A stretch of 64,000 nt of DNA from the NCBI RefSeq assembly GCF_035989305.1, contig NZ_CP108514.1:4565501-4629500 (forward strand), written 5' to 3'. The notes under the pieces were generated by a model. That model worked only from the letters and a program-made list of their open reading frames with translations, did not search any database and had not been told where the DNA came from. Positions within the stretch are counted from its first letter, which is position 1; every line of letters begins with the position of its first letter. Shown one piece after another: positions 26,868-35,962 of the stretch. The position numbers and the translations under genes were made by a program. This DNA is from Streptomyces sp. NBC_01233 (GTDB taxonomy: Bacteria; Actinomycetota; Actinomycetes; Streptomycetales; Streptomycetaceae).

Positions 26868-29042
26868 ATGAACGCGCCGTACGACGGTGACCGCGCGCAG
26901 GGCACTGGTGGGCCTGCGCCCTCCCAGGGCACTGCCCCGGGCACCCCGGTGCCCGGGCAGGTCCCCGCGCCTGCGCCCGCGCCGGACCGCGACCCGTATG
27001 TCCAGGATGCCTACGACTACGACCCGTACCGGTCCCAGGACCTGTCCGCCCAGGACCCCGTCGCCGAGGTCCTCTACGACCGCGCCTCGCACCCCCCGCC
27101 GCCGCCCGGCACCTACCAGGAGCCCGGCCCGCTCTACGCGGCGCCGACCGCGCCCTCGTACTCTCCCGACCCGCGCGTCTGGGCCCAGACCCCGCCGCCC
27201 GAGCCGGACGGTCCCTCCCGCCACCTGCCGTACGGCGACCACGCCGCCACGACCCAGTTCGTCGGCGTCGACTCCCTCGTCACCCAGGCCTCGGAGGACC
27301 AGCCGGAACCCGATGCCTTCGCGCACCTCTACCGGGACCAGGAGGCGGCCCCCCGCCCCCCCGCCGAGGACGCCCCCGTCGCGGCACCGGCACCGAGCAA
27401 GCCCGCCGGACGCGCCTCCAGCCTCCTGAAGTCCAGCGCGCTCATGGCCGCGGGCACGATCGTCTCCCGCATCACCGGCTTCCTGCGGACCCTGGTCATC
27501 GCCGGCGCCATCGGCGTCGGCACCTTCAACGACACGTACCAGATCGCCAACACCCTGCCCACGATGATCTACGTGCTGGTCGGCGGCGGCGCCCTCAACG
27601 CCGTCTTCATCCCGCAGCTGGTCCGGGCCATGAAGAACGACAGCGACGGAGGAGAGGCCTACGCCAACCGGCTGCTGACCCTCGTCGTGGTCCTGCTGGC
27701 CGGCATCACCACCATCTGTGTCCTGGCGGCACCGGTGTTCATCACGATGATGTCGCCGAAGATCGCCTCGGACCCGCAGCAGATGGACGTCGCGGTCGCC
27801 TTCGCCCGCTACTGCCTGCCCACCATGTTCTTCATGGGCATCCACGTGGTCCTGGGTCAGATCCTCAACGCCCGCGGCCGGTTCGGCGCGATGATGTGGA
27901 CCCCGGTCCTCAACAACATCGTGGTCATCGCCACCTTCGGCGCCTTCATCTGGGCCTTCGGCGGCTTCACCACCTCCGGCGTCAACGCCACCACCGTCAC
28001 CGCCGACGGTGTGCGCCTGCTCGGCGTGGGCACGCTGCTCGGCCTCACCGTCCAGGCCCTCGCGATGCTGCCCTACCTGCGCGACGCCGGCTTCCGGCCG
28101 CGCCTGCGCTTCGACTGGAAGGGCCACGGCCTCGGCAAGGCCGCCCGCCTGGCCAAGTGGACGTTCTTCTTCGTCCTCGCCAACCAGATCGGCCTCGTCG
28201 TCGTCACCCAGTTCGCCACCTGGGCCGGATCCGTCGCCGAGAAGCAGGGCCACCCCGGTACCGGCATCACCGCCTACAACTACGCGCTGCTGCTGTGGCA
28301 GATGCCGCAGGCGATCATCACCGTCTCCGTCATGACGGCCGTGCTGCCCCGCATCTCCCGCTCCGCTCACGACGGGGACGCCGCCGCGGTCCGCGACGAC
28401 ATCTCCTACGGGCTGCGCACCTCCGCCGTCGCGATCGTGCCGTGTGCCTTCGCGTTCCTCGCGCTCGGCGTGCCGATGGCCACCCTGCTCTACGCCGGCT
28501 CGGGCTCCGGCGCCCAGAACATCGGCTACATCCTGATGGCCTTCGGCCTCGGCCTGATCCCGTACTCCGTCCAGTACGTCGTCCTGCGCGGCTTCTACGC
28601 CTACGAGGACACCCGGACGCCCTTCTACAACACCGTCATCGTCGCCGCCGTCAACGCGGCGGTCTCCGCGGCCTCGTTCTTCGTGCTCCCCGCCCGCTGG
28701 GCGGTCGTCGGCATGGCCGCCGCCTACGGCCTCGGCTACACCGTCGGCGTGGGCGTCGCCTGGCGCCGTCTCAAGACCCGCCTCGGCGGCGACCTCGACG
28801 GCGCCCATGTGATGCGCACCTACGCGCGCCTCACGGGGGCCTGCGTCCCCGCCGCCGCGGTGGCGGGCGCCGCCGCCTACGCGGTCACCCAGTGGCTGGG
28901 CAGTGGAGTCGCCGGTTCCGCCGCCGCCCTCGTGGCCGGAGGCATCGCCCTGGCGGCCGTGTTCCTCATCGCCGCCAAGCGGATGCGGATCGAAGAGCTC
29001 AACGCGATGGTCGGAATGGTCCGCGGACGTTTGGGGCGCTGA
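26868..29042 (+). CDS. murJ: Lipid II flippase MurJ
   Basis: A 724-residue MviN/MurJ protein. Residues 1-185 are a Pro/Ala/Asp-rich cytosolic tail. The 14-TM transporter core then starts K-S-S-A-L-M-A-A-G-T-I-V-S-R-I-T-G-F-L-R, the classic MurJ signature with its essential Arg residues. MurJ moves lipid-linked peptidoglycan precursor to the outer face, serving PBP and FemX functions encoded nearby. GAGGTGGGG precedes ATG 26868. In mycobacteria the same protein is fused to a pseudokinase; here that part is the next gene. Confidence 0.93.
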   Translation: MNAPYDGDRAQGTGGPAPSQGTAPGTPVPGQVPAPAPAPDRDPYVQDAYDYDPYRSQDLSAQDPVAEVLYDRASHPPPPPGTYQEPGPLYAAPTAPSYSPDPRVWAQTPPPEPDGPSRHLPYGDHAATTQFVGVDSLVTQASEDQPEPDAFAHLYRDQEAAPRPPAEDAPVAAPAPSKPAGRASSLLKSSALMAAGTIVSRITGFLRTLVIAGAIGVGTFNDTYQIANTLPTMIYVLVGGGALNAVFIPQLVRAMKNDSDGGEAYANRLLTLVVVLLAGITTICVLAAPVFITMMSPKIASDPQQMDVAVAFARYCLPTMFFMGIHVVLGQILNARGRFGAMMWTPVLNNIVVIATFGAFIWAFGGFTTSGVNATTVTADGVRLLGVGTLLGLTVQALAMLPYLRDAGFRPRLRFDWKGHGLGKAARLAKWTFFFVLANQIGLVVVTQFATWAGSVAEKQGHPGTGITAYNYALLLWQMPQAIITVSVMTAVLPRISRSAHDGDAAAVRDDISYGLRTSAVAIVPCAFAFLALGVPMATLLYAGSGSGAQNIGYILMAFGLGLIPYSVQYVVLRGFYAYEDTRTPFYNTVIVAAVNAAVSAASFFVLPARWAVVGMAAAYGLGYTVGVGVAWRRLKTRLGGDLDGAHVMRTYARLTGACVPAAAVAGAAAYAVTQWLGSGVAGSAAALVAGGIALAAVFLIAAKRMRIEELNAMVGMVRGRLGR

Positions 29043-29159
29043 TGCGCACAACCGTCGCCCCCGTTCGTGTGTCGTGCATAGCGTCGGACTGTGGGCACAA
29101 TTGGCATGGCTTCGCAGAGTGGCCTACAGCGCGCAACGGATGGGGAGGCAGGAACGACG

Positions 29160-30875
29160 GTGGCGGAACGTAGCACGGCTGCCGTCGACGTGGCCGACAA
29201 CGGCGGCGATGAGCCGCTGGCCGCGCAAGCGGCAAAGGCCACGTCCGACGGGGTGGACACCCAGAACGGACGAGCCGCGGACGGACCCATGCCCGACAAG
29301 GACGGCGAACGCACGAAGGCGGCCCCCGCGGCCGCACCCGAACCCCACAGCGGCCACAAACTCGCCAGACGCTACCGGCTGGAAGAGTGCGTCACCCGTG
29401 TGGACGGATTCAGCAGCTGGCGCGCGATGGACGAGAAACTGCGGCGTGCCGTGGGCGTCCACCTGATGCCCGCCGACCACGCGCGGGCACGGTCCGTCCT
29501 GGCTGCCGCGCGCTCCTCCGCCCTCCTCGGCGACCCCCGGTTCGTCCAGGTCCTCGACGCCGTGGAGGAGAACGACCTCGTCTACGTCGTCCACGAGTGG
29601 CTGCCCGACGCGACCGAGCTCACCGCGGTCCTCGCCGCAGGCCCCCTGGAGCCCCACGAGGCCTATCAGCTCGTCAGCCAGGTCTCCCAGGCCATGGCCG
29701 CCGCGCACCGCGAAGGACTGGCCCATCTGCGGCTGACGCCCAGCGCGATACTGCGCACCTCCACGGGCCAGTACCGCATCCGCGGCCTCGCCGTGAACGC
29801 CGCCCTGCGCGGCATCACCAGCGAGACCCCGCAGCGCGCCGACACCGAGGCCATCGGCGCCCTCCTGTACGCCGCCCTCACCCAGCGCTGGCCGTACGAG
29901 AGCGACGCCTACGGCCTCACCGGCCTGCCCAAGGGCGTGGGCCTGATCGCCCCCGACCAGGTGCGCGCCGGCGTCCACCGGGGCCTGGGCGAACTCGCCA
30001 TGCGGGCACTCGCCAACGACGGGGCCACCGCCTCTCGCCAGGAGCCCGCCTGCACCAGCCCGGAGGAGCTGGCCAAGGCCGTCGCCGCGATGCCCCGCAT
30101 CCGGCCGCCGGAGCCCGCCTTCACGGCCCCGCCGGAGTACCAGCACACGACCTACCAGCAGGGCAGCTACGGCCGTCCCACGCCTCCCGGATCGGCCACC
30201 GCCCAGGTGCGGCCCGTCCCGCCGCCGCCTCCCCCTCTGCAGAGCCGTACGGGCCGGGCCCTCAAGTGGGGTGTCGCCGCCCTGCTCATCGCCGCCCTCG
30301 GCCTGGGCAGCTGGCAACTGGCCGACGCTCTCCTGGAGCACGGCACCCAGAAGGGCAACAGCGGCACCAACAACACCAAGACGGGCACCCAGGACAACCC
30401 GAAGCAGAGCGAGCCCGGAAAGGCCCTGCCGATCCAGGACGTCTCCGTCCTCGGGGGCTCGGTGCAGCCCCTCCAGGCCCCGAGGACCATCGACAACAAC
30501 CCCGAAACCGCCTGGATCACCAAGGAGTACTACAACTACCCCGACTTCGGCCGTCTGGAGCAGGAGAACAACGGCAGCGGCATCATCGTCGACCTGGGCG
30601 AACTGAAGAACGTGACCGGGCTCGACATCGACATGTACGCGCCCGGGCAGACGGTCGAGGTCCTCGCCGCCGCCGCGGATGCCACCCATCCCGGCACCGT
30701 CGGCGCCTTCACCCAGAGGCTCACCGAGCTGAAGCGCGCGGAGAAGAAGCTCCAGGCCACGTTCGACACTCCGGTCCGTACGCGCTACGTGCTGATCCAC
30801 GTCACCGAACTGCCCCCTTCCGGCGGGGGCTACCGGGGTGGAATCAGCGAGATCAAGGTGCTCGGACCGGCCTAG
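29160..30875 (+). CDS. Pseudokinase with TM helix and discoidin-like domain, MurJ-linked
   Basis: A 571-residue protein. A kinase-like domain (about residues 65-330) lacks catalytic residues: the HRD loop reads H-L-R-L-T-P, no DFG is present (R-G-L instead), and there is no VAxK Lys. A Pro-rich linker leads to one TM helix (L-K-W-G-V-A-A-L-L-I-A-A-L-G-L-G). The C-terminal 150 residues form a beta-rich carbohydrate-binding-like domain. Mycobacterial MurJ (Rv3910) carries a comparable pseudokinase and C-terminal domain, so this is probably its split counterpart. GTG 29160 is chosen because GGGGAGG lies upstream; GTG 29091 and ATG 29106 are in frame. Confidence 0.8.
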   Translation: MAERSTAAVDVADNGGDEPLAAQAAKATSDGVDTQNGRAADGPMPDKDGERTKAAPAAAPEPHSGHKLARRYRLEECVTRVDGFSSWRAMDEKLRRAVGVHLMPADHARARSVLAAARSSALLGDPRFVQVLDAVEENDLVYVVHEWLPDATELTAVLAAGPLEPHEAYQLVSQVSQAMAAAHREGLAHLRLTPSAILRTSTGQYRIRGLAVNAALRGITSETPQRADTEAIGALLYAALTQRWPYESDAYGLTGLPKGVGLIAPDQVRAGVHRGLGELAMRALANDGATASRQEPACTSPEELAKAVAAMPRIRPPEPAFTAPPEYQHTTYQQGSYGRPTPPGSATAQVRPVPPPPPPLQSRTGRALKWGVAALLIAALGLGSWQLADALLEHGTQKGNSGTNNTKTGTQDNPKQSEPGKALPIQDVSVLGGSVQPLQAPRTIDNNPETAWITKEYYNYPDFGRLEQENNGSGIIVDLGELKNVTGLDIDMYAPGQTVEVLAAAADATHPGTVGAFTQRLTELKRAEKKLQATFDTPVRTRYVLIHVTELPPSGGGYRGGISEIKVLGPA

Positions 30876-30983
30876 TGAGCACGCCCGTCTCGGCTGCGCG
30901 CGGCCCGCTGCGGCCGGGCCGCGTGATTCTTTACGCGCCCGGCCGACGCACCTAGTCTCCATCCGGGGAGGAAGCAGGGTGTG

Positions 30984-31679
30984 ATGCGAGAAGGAACCAC
31001 GGAAGGCAGCGACGACCAGGAACTCCTGGCCGCGCACGTGGCCGGCGACCCCGATGCGTTCGGGGAACTCGTGCGGCGGCACCGGGACCGGTTGTGGGCC
31101 GTGGCCCTGCGGACCCTCGGCGACCGCGAGGAGGCCGCGGACGCCGTGCAGGACGCCCTGGTCTCCGCCTACCGGGCCGCCCACACCTTCCGCGGGGAAT
31201 CCGCCGTCACCACCTGGCTGCACCGCATCACCGTGAACGCCTGCCTCGACCGTGCCCGCAAGGCCGCCACCCGCAGAACCTCGCCCCTCGACGACACGGA
31301 GCGCCTGGAGCGGCTCCTGGAGCCCCACGAATCCGCCGAGGCCCCCGCGGAGCGCCAGGACCTCCACCGCCAGCTCCTGGCCGCCCTGGGCACCCTCCCG
31401 GCCGACCAGCGGGCCGCGCTCGTCCTCGTCGACATGCAGGGATACCCCGTCGCGGAAGCCGCCCGCATCCTGGAGGTCCCCACCGGCACCGTGAAGAGCC
31501 GGTGCGCCCGCGGCCGGGCGAAACTCGTCCCCCTCCTCACTCATCTGCGCACGAATGCCGGGGATAACACCGCCACCGAGCGGGGAAGGAACCGGACGCC
31601 GGGTCCACCCGTCCCACCAGCGGCAGAACCCAGGCATCCAGACCCAGACGCTGTGAAGGGCGGAGGTGGACGACCGTGA
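30984..31679 (+). CDS. sigM: ECF RNA polymerase sigma factor SigM
   Basis: A 231-residue ECF sigma factor. Region 2 (about residues 15-90) has D-P-D-A-F-G-E-L-V-R-R-H-R-D-R-L-W and D-A-V-Q-D-A-L. Region 4 (about 128-180) has L-P-A-D-Q-R-A-A-L-V-L-V-D-M-Q-G-Y and T-G-T-V-K-S-R-C-A-R-G-R. An approximately 50-residue Pro-rich tail follows. The name follows the conserved order sigM/anti-sigma/trxB/trxA. Start is GTG 30981 or ATG 30984 after GGGGAGGAAG. Its stop overlaps the anti-sigma gene by 4 bp. Confidence 0.85.
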   Translation: MREGTTEGSDDQELLAAHVAGDPDAFGELVRRHRDRLWAVALRTLGDREEAADAVQDALVSAYRAAHTFRGESAVTTWLHRITVNACLDRARKAATRRTSPLDDTERLERLLEPHESAEAPAERQDLHRQLLAALGTLPADQRAALVLVDMQGYPVAEAARILEVPTGTVKSRCARGRAKLVPLLTHLRTNAGDNTATERGRNRTPGPPVPPAAEPRHPDPDAVKGGGGRP

Positions 31680-32611
31680 GCCCCACAACCGGCACGACTG
31701 GCACGACCGGCACGATCCGGCACCCGGACGTCTCGGAGATCTCCGACCTGACCGAAGGTCTCCTCTCCCCGTCCCGTACCGCCGAAGTCCGCCGTCACCT
31801 CGGTGACTGCGCCCTGTGCGCCGACGTCCATGCCTCCCTGGAGGAGATCCGCGGGCTTCTCGGCACCCTCCCGGGGCCGGCCCGGATGCCCGCCGACATC
31901 GCCGGCCGCATCGACGCGGCCCTCGCCGCCGAGGCCCTCCTCGACTCGACCCAGCCCCGGGTCCAGGCCGCACCGGCCGTCCGGCCGCGCACGCCGGACC
32001 GCGATGTTTCACGTGAAACATCGCCCGCCGGTCACCCGACCGGCCCAACCGGCCCGGGCAGACGCCGTGCCCGCCGCCGGATCGCCGTGCTCTCGGGCCT
32101 GGCCGGAGCCGCCGCCTGCGCCCTCGGCCTCTTCCTGTTCGGCGACTTCTCCGGCGCCCCCACCAGCGACACCTCCGCCCGCACCGAGGCCTCGGACTCC
32201 GCGGCCCAGCCGCCTGCGGCCGCCTCGGCCGACGGCGCGTACACCGCACAGGGGCTCCAGGACAGCGTGCGACAGCTCATGACCCCCGCCCCGGGTGCCA
32301 AGACCACTCCGGGGGAGCAGAACAACACCTACGGCATGGAGAACACCGCTCCCGCCCCGGGAGTCGCGCCCGGTGACAAGCGGGCAGCACCTCCCGTCCC
32401 CGCCTGCGTCCAGAACGCCACCGGCCGCGCCGACTCCCTGCTCGCCGCCGAGCGGGGCACCTATCAGGGCACCGCGGTGTACCTCCTCGTCCTGCCGCAC
32501 CCGGCCGACTCCTCGCGTGTGGACGCCTACCTCGTCGACACGGGCTGCGAGAACACCGGTTCGGCCACCCCGGGAAAGGTCCTCTTGACGCGTACCTACC
32601 CCAGGGGCTGA
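31676..32611 (+). CDS. Membrane-anchored zinc-finger anti-sigma factor for SigM
   Basis: A 311-residue protein. The N-terminal ZAS/HC2 motif is H41-x3-C45-x2-C48 (H-L-G-D-C-A-L-C), expected to hold SigM at the membrane. A linker follows, then a TM helix (I-A-V-L-S-G-L-A-G-A-A-A-C-A-L-G) and an outside domain of about 160 residues. A parS site is embedded in the coding sequence (32005-32020) and is translated as D110-T115 in the linker. GTG 31676 overlaps the sigM stop, so the two are translationally coupled. Confidence 0.85.
   Translation: MSPTTGTTGTTGTIRHPDVSEISDLTEGLLSPSRTAEVRRHLGDCALCADVHASLEEIRGLLGTLPGPARMPADIAGRIDAALAAEALLDSTQPRVQAAPAVRPRTPDRDVSRETSPAGHPTGPTGPGRRRARRRIAVLSGLAGAAACALGLFLFGDFSGAPTSDTSARTEASDSAAQPPAAASADGAYTAQGLQDSVRQLMTPAPGAKTTPGEQNNTYGMENTAPAPGVAPGDKRAAPPVPACVQNATGRADSLLAAERGTYQGTAVYLLVLPHPADSSRVDAYLVDTGCENTGSATPGKVLLTRTYPRG
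32005..32020. other. parS site 5, inside the anti-sigma gene
   Basis: A perfect 16-bp parS extended to a 24-bp palindrome (32001-32024). It is read in frame as Asp-Val-Ser-Arg-Glu-Thr in the disordered linker. Confidence 0.95.
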
Positions 32612-32639
32612 CACGTTCAGGTCCACGGTGGGGCGGGTG

Positions 32640-32666
32640 GGGAATGCATGCGCCGTAGGATCCGTT
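32640..32666 (+). promoter_or_regulatory. SigR-type promoter of trxBA
   Basis: GGGAAT at 32640-32645, an 18-nt spacer, then GTT at 32664-32666. This matches the SigR consensus GGGAAT-N18-GTT for disulfide-stress genes. It lies about 70 bp upstream of the trxB GTG, outside the anti-sigma gene. The trxBA operon is a known SigR target in S. coelicolor. Confidence 0.85.
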
Positions 32667-32735
32667 GGGTGGGGTGAGAGTCCGCACCGGCCCCCGGTAG
32701 GCAGCACGCAGTCCGCAGAGACGAGGAAGAAACCC

Positions 32736-33695
32736 GTGAGCGACGTACGAAACGTGATCATCATCGGATCCGGGCCGGCCGGTTACACCGCCGCCCTGTA
32801 CACCGCACGCGCTTCGCTCAAGCCCCTGGTCTTCGAAGGTGCCGTCACCGCCGGTGGCGCCCTGATGAACACCACCGAGGTGGAGAACTTCCCGGGCTTC
32901 CAGGACGGGATCATGGGCCCGGACCTCATGGACAACATGCGGGGTCAGGCCGAGCGGTTCGGCGCCGAGCTCGTCCCGGACGACATCGTGGCCGTGGACC
33001 TCACCGGTGAGATCAAGACCGTCACCGACACCGCCGGCACCGTGCACCGCGCCAAGGCCGTCATCGTCACCACCGGCTCCCAGCACCGCAAGCTCGGCCT
33101 GCCCAACGAGGACGCCCTCTCCGGCCGCGGCGTCTCCTGGTGCGCCACGTGCGACGGGTTCTTCTTCAAGGACCACGACATCGCCGTCGTCGGCGGCGGC
33201 GACACCGCGATCGAGGAGGCAACCTTCCTCTCGCGCTTCGCCAAGTCCGTCACGATCGTCCACCGCCGCGACAGCCTGCGCGCCTCGAAGGCCATGCAGG
33301 ACCGCGCCTTTGCCGACCCGAAGATCAAGTTCGCCTGGGACAGCGAGGTCGCCGAGATCCACGGCGAGCAGAAGCTCTCCAGCCTCACCCTGCGCAACAC
33401 CAAGACCGGTGAGACCTCCGCGCTGCCCGTGACCGGCCTGTTCATCGCCGTCGGCCACGACCCGCGCACCGAGCTGTTCAAGGACCAGCTGGACCTCGAC
33501 GACGAGGGCTACCTCAAGGTCGACGCGCCCTCCACCCGGACCAGCATCACCGGCGTGTTCGGCGCCGGCGACGTCGTGGACCACACGTACCGTCAGGCCA
33601 TCACCGCTGCGGGCACCGGTTGCTCCGCCGCCCTCGACGCCGAGCGCTTCCTCGCCGTCCTCGCGGACGCCGAGAAGGCCCACGCGACGGTCTGA
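32736..33695 (+). CDS. trxB: Thioredoxin reductase
   Basis: A 319-residue flavoprotein that reduces thioredoxin with NADPH. The FAD motif is G-S-G-P-A-G-Y-T-A-A near residue 11, the redox-active pair is C136-A-T-C139, the NADPH motif is G-G-G-D-T-A, and the second FAD motif G-V-F-G-A-G-D-V lies near the end. GTG 32736 has GAGGA upstream and gives the normal length. trxA follows 51 bp after the stop. A SigR-type promoter at 32640-32666 indicates induction by thiol oxidation. Confidence 0.97.
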   Translation: MSDVRNVIIIGSGPAGYTAALYTARASLKPLVFEGAVTAGGALMNTTEVENFPGFQDGIMGPDLMDNMRGQAERFGAELVPDDIVAVDLTGEIKTVTDTAGTVHRAKAVIVTTGSQHRKLGLPNEDALSGRGVSWCATCDGFFFKDHDIAVVGGGDTAIEEATFLSRFAKSVTIVHRRDSLRASKAMQDRAFADPKIKFAWDSEVAEIHGEQKLSSLTLRNTKTGETSALPVTGLFIAVGHDPRTELFKDQLDLDDEGYLKVDAPSTRTSITGVFGAGDVVDHTYRQAITAAGTGCSAALDAERFLAVLADAEKAHATV

Positions 33696-33746
33696 CCCCC
33701 ACGCCCCCACCCCACACACCCCGCAGGAATGAAGAAGGAGGCCGCT

Positions 33747-34088
33747 GTGGCCGGCACCCTCAAGAACGTGACCGACGCTGACTTCGATGCCGAGGTCCTC
33801 AGGAGCGACAAGCCCGTACTGGTCGACTTCTGGGCCGAATGGTGCGGACCGTGCCGCCAGATCGCGCCGTCCCTCGAGGCCATCGCCGCCGAGTACGGCG
33901 ACCAGATCGAGATCGTCAAGCTCAACATCGACCAGAACCCGGCCACGGCTGCCAAGTACGGCGTCATGTCCATCCCGACGCTGAACGTCTACCAGGGCGG
34001 CGAGGTCGCCAAGACGATCGTCGGTGCCAAGCCGAAGGCCGCCATCCTGCGTGACCTCTCGGACTTCGTCGAGGTCAAGACCGCCTGA
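33747..34088 (+). CDS. trxA: Thioredoxin
   Basis: A 113-residue thioredoxin with the active site W-C33-G-P-C36 and the cis-Pro in M-S-I-P-T. GTG 33747 is chosen over ATG 33729 because AAGGAGG lies about 5 nt upstream of it and falls inside the longer reading. It serves disulfide reduction in the cytoplasm together with trxB. A hairpin overlapping a degenerate parS follows the stop. Confidence 0.96.
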   Translation: MAGTLKNVTDADFDAEVLRSDKPVLVDFWAEWCGPCRQIAPSLEAIAAEYGDQIEIVKLNIDQNPATAAKYGVMSIPTLNVYQGGEVAKTIVGAKPKAAILRDLSDFVEVKTA

Positions 34089-34089
34089 C

Positions 34090-34103
34090 GTTCCACGTGA
34101 AAC
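34090..34103. other. Degenerate parS-like site
   Basis: GTTCCACGTGAAAC has one mismatch to the parS core. It starts directly after the trxA stop and overlaps the left arm of the hairpin at 34099-34134. Confidence 0.5.
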
Positions 34104-34134
34104 GGGGCCGCCCCTCCTGGGGCGGCCCCGTTTC
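34099..34134. terminator. Terminator hairpin between convergent trxA and GNAT genes
   Basis: Perfect 16-bp arms (34099-34114 and 34119-34134) with a 4-nt loop, and T-rich residues on the trxA side (GTTTC). Probably serves both convergent genes. Confidence 0.85.
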
Positions 34135-34150
34135 GCACATCCCCTCCCGC

Positions 34151-34768
34151 TCAGAGGGGACGCAAGGCCGGCTCCTTGCGCGCCGCGCCCAACAGCCGGT
34201 CCAGCGCCAGCTCCACGTCTTCCTTCCAGGACAGCGTCGACCGCAGTTCGAGGCGCAGCCGCGGATGCACCGGGTGCGGTCGCACGGTCTTGAAGCCCAC
34301 CGCCAGCAGATGGTCCGCGGGCAGCAGACAGGCCGGACCATCCCACCCCGCATCCCCGAAGGCCTCGATCGCCCGGAATCCGCGCCGCAGCAGATCCTTC
34401 GCCACCGTCTGCACCATGACCCGCCCCAGGCCCTGCCCCTGATACCCCGGCATGATCCACGCGGTGATCAGCTGCACCGCATCCGGCGAGACCGGACTGG
34501 TCGGAAACGCGGTGGCCCGGGGCACGTACGCCGGCGGCGCGTACAGCACGAACCCCACCGGAACCTCGTCCACATAGACCACGCGGCCGCAGGATCCCCA
34601 CTCCAGAAGGACAGCGGAGATCCACGCCTCCTTCTCCAGTGCCGGAGTCCCCGCCTTCACGGCGGCCTCACCACTGACCGGATCCAGTTCCCAGAACACG
34701 CAGGACCGGCAACGACGCGGCAAGTCCTGGAGGTTGTCCAGCGTGAGCGGTACCAGCCGACGACCCAT
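34151..34768 (-). CDS. GNAT-family N-acetyltransferase
   Basis: A 205-residue acetyltransferase. The acetyl-CoA loop is P-G-Y-Q-G-Q-G-L-G-R-V-M. It begins M-G-R-R-L-V-P-L-T-L-D-N-L and has a Cys pair region C-R-S-C-V-F-W-E-L-D conserved in the Streptomyces homologues next to parB. ATG 34768 is chosen because it gives that conserved start; the Shine-Dalgarno is weak. Acceptor unknown. It is downstream of parB on the same strand, separated by a hairpin. Confidence 0.8.
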   Translation of the reverse strand: MGRRLVPLTLDNLQDLPRRCRSCVFWELDPVSGEAAVKAGTPALEKEAWISAVLLEWGSCGRVVYVDEVPVGFVLYAPPAYVPRATAFPTSPVSPDAVQLITAWIMPGYQGQGLGRVMVQTVAKDLLRRGFRAIEAFGDAGWDGPACLLPADHLLAVGFKTVRPHPVHPRLRLELRSTLSWKEDVELALDRLLGAARKEPALRPL

Positions 34769-34814
34769 GACCGCATCGTATCCACTGGCCCTTCGTTCTT
34801 CGACAGCAAAGCGA

Positions 34815-34856
34815 AGGGGCGGACCGCGCCGGTTCACACCGGCACGACCCGCCCCT
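34815..34856 (-). terminator. Probable parAB terminator
   Basis: An 8-bp outer stem (34815-34822 with 34849-34856) and a 6-bp inner stem (34828-34833 with 34838-34843) lie 14 bp beyond the parB stop. Confidence 0.6.
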
Positions 34857-34870
34857 CGGCAGCCCTGGGA

Positions 34871-35962
34871 TCACTCCCCGGAAAGACCCTGCTCCAGCAC
34901 CCGGCCCTCGCCCGGCGCCAGCGTTCCCAGAATCCGCTCCAGATCCTCCATCGACGCGAACTCGACGGTGATCTTGCCCTTCTTCTGGCCCAGGTCCACC
35001 TTCACCCGCGTCTCGAACCGGTCCGACAGCCGCGTCGCCAGTTCGCTGAGCGCCGGAGCCACCCGGGTACCCGCGCGCGGGCCCTTCGGCTTCACCGCAC
35101 TCGAAGGCTCCGAGGCCATCAGCGTCACGATCTCCTCGACCGCACGCACCGACAGGCCCTCGGCCACGATCCGGTGCGCCAGCCGGTCCTGCTCCTCTGA
35201 GTCGTCGACCGAAAGCAGCGCCCGTGCATGCCCGGCCGACAGCACACCCGCGGCCACCCGGCGCTGCACCGACGGCGACAGCTTCAGCAGCCGCAGCGTG
35301 TTCGACACCTGGGGGCGCGAGCGCCCGATCCGGTCGGCCAGCTGGTCGTGGGTGCAGTTGAAGTCCTTGAGCAGCTGGTCATAGGCCGCAGCCTCTTCCA
35401 GCGGGTTCAGCTGGGCCCGGTGCAGGTTCTCCAGCAGCGCGTCCAGCAGCAGCTTCTCGTCGTCCGTCGCCCGGATGATCGCCGGGATGGCGTCCAGCCC
35501 GGCCTCCCGGCAGGCACGCCAGCGCCGCTCACCCATGATCAGCTCATAGCGGCCCGGAGCCGACTGCCGCACCACCACCGGCTGGAGCAGGCCCACCTCC
35601 TGGATGGAGGTCACCAGCTCGGCGAGCGCGTCCTCGTCGAACACGTCACGCGGCTGGCGCGGGTTCGGCGTGATCGCGTCCATCGGGAGCTCCGCGAACG
35701 TCGCTCCCGCCACCACATTGGTCTCGGCCGCCACCGGTTCCGGCTCTTGTGCCGGGACGACCGCCAGCGATGTTTCACGTGAAACATCCGCCTGCGCCAG
35801 GGAGGCGAGCTTCGCCGCCGCGATCCCACGCTCCGAAGTCATGACCGGCACCGCCGACGGAGACGTCGAACCGGAACTGATCACCGGCGGCGTCTTCTCC
35901 TGCGGGGCCGCGGGGATCAGCGCACCGAGCCCCCGCCCCAGACCTCTACGTCGCTCACTCAC
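34871..35962 (-). CDS. parB: Chromosome-partitioning protein ParB
   Basis: A 363-residue centromere-binding CTPase. The ParA-interacting tail is at the start ([11 protein letters not shown]). The C-motif with G144-E-R-R-W-R149 binds CTP, a helix-turn-helix at about 190-215 reads parS, and a C-terminal dimerisation domain follows residue 310. It binds the parS sites listed here and slides to form the segregation complex. Its GTG start overlaps the parA stop by 4 bp. The gene itself contains a parS at 35771-35786, translated as D59-T64 in the N-terminal linker. Confidence 0.97.
   Translation of the reverse strand: MSERRRGLGRGLGALIPAAPQEKTPPVISSGSTSPSAVPVMTSERGIAAAKLASLAQADVSRETSLAVVPAQEPEPVAAETNVVAGATFAELPMDAITPNPRQPRDVFDEDALAELVTSIQEVGLLQPVVVRQSAPGRYELIMGERRWRACREAGLDAIPAIIRATDDEKLLLDALLENLHRAQLNPLEEAAAYDQLLKDFNCTHDQLADRIGRSRPQVSNTLRLLKLSPSVQRRVAAGVLSAGHARALLSVDDSEEQDRLAHRIVAEGLSVRAVEEIVTLMASEPSSAVKPKGPRAGTRVAPALSELATRLSDRFETRVKVDLGQKKGKITVEFASMEDLERILGTLAPGEGRVLEQGLSGE
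35771..35786. other. parS site 6, inside parB
   Basis: A perfect 16-bp parS; in the parB frame it encodes Asp-Val-Ser-Arg-Glu-Thr (residues 59-64). Confidence 0.95.

Noticed and set aside
29124..32249. A 1041-codon open frame antisense to the pseudokinase, SigM and anti-sigma genes
   Set aside because: Same G+C artefact; the sense genes have domains, ribosome-binding sites and conserved order.
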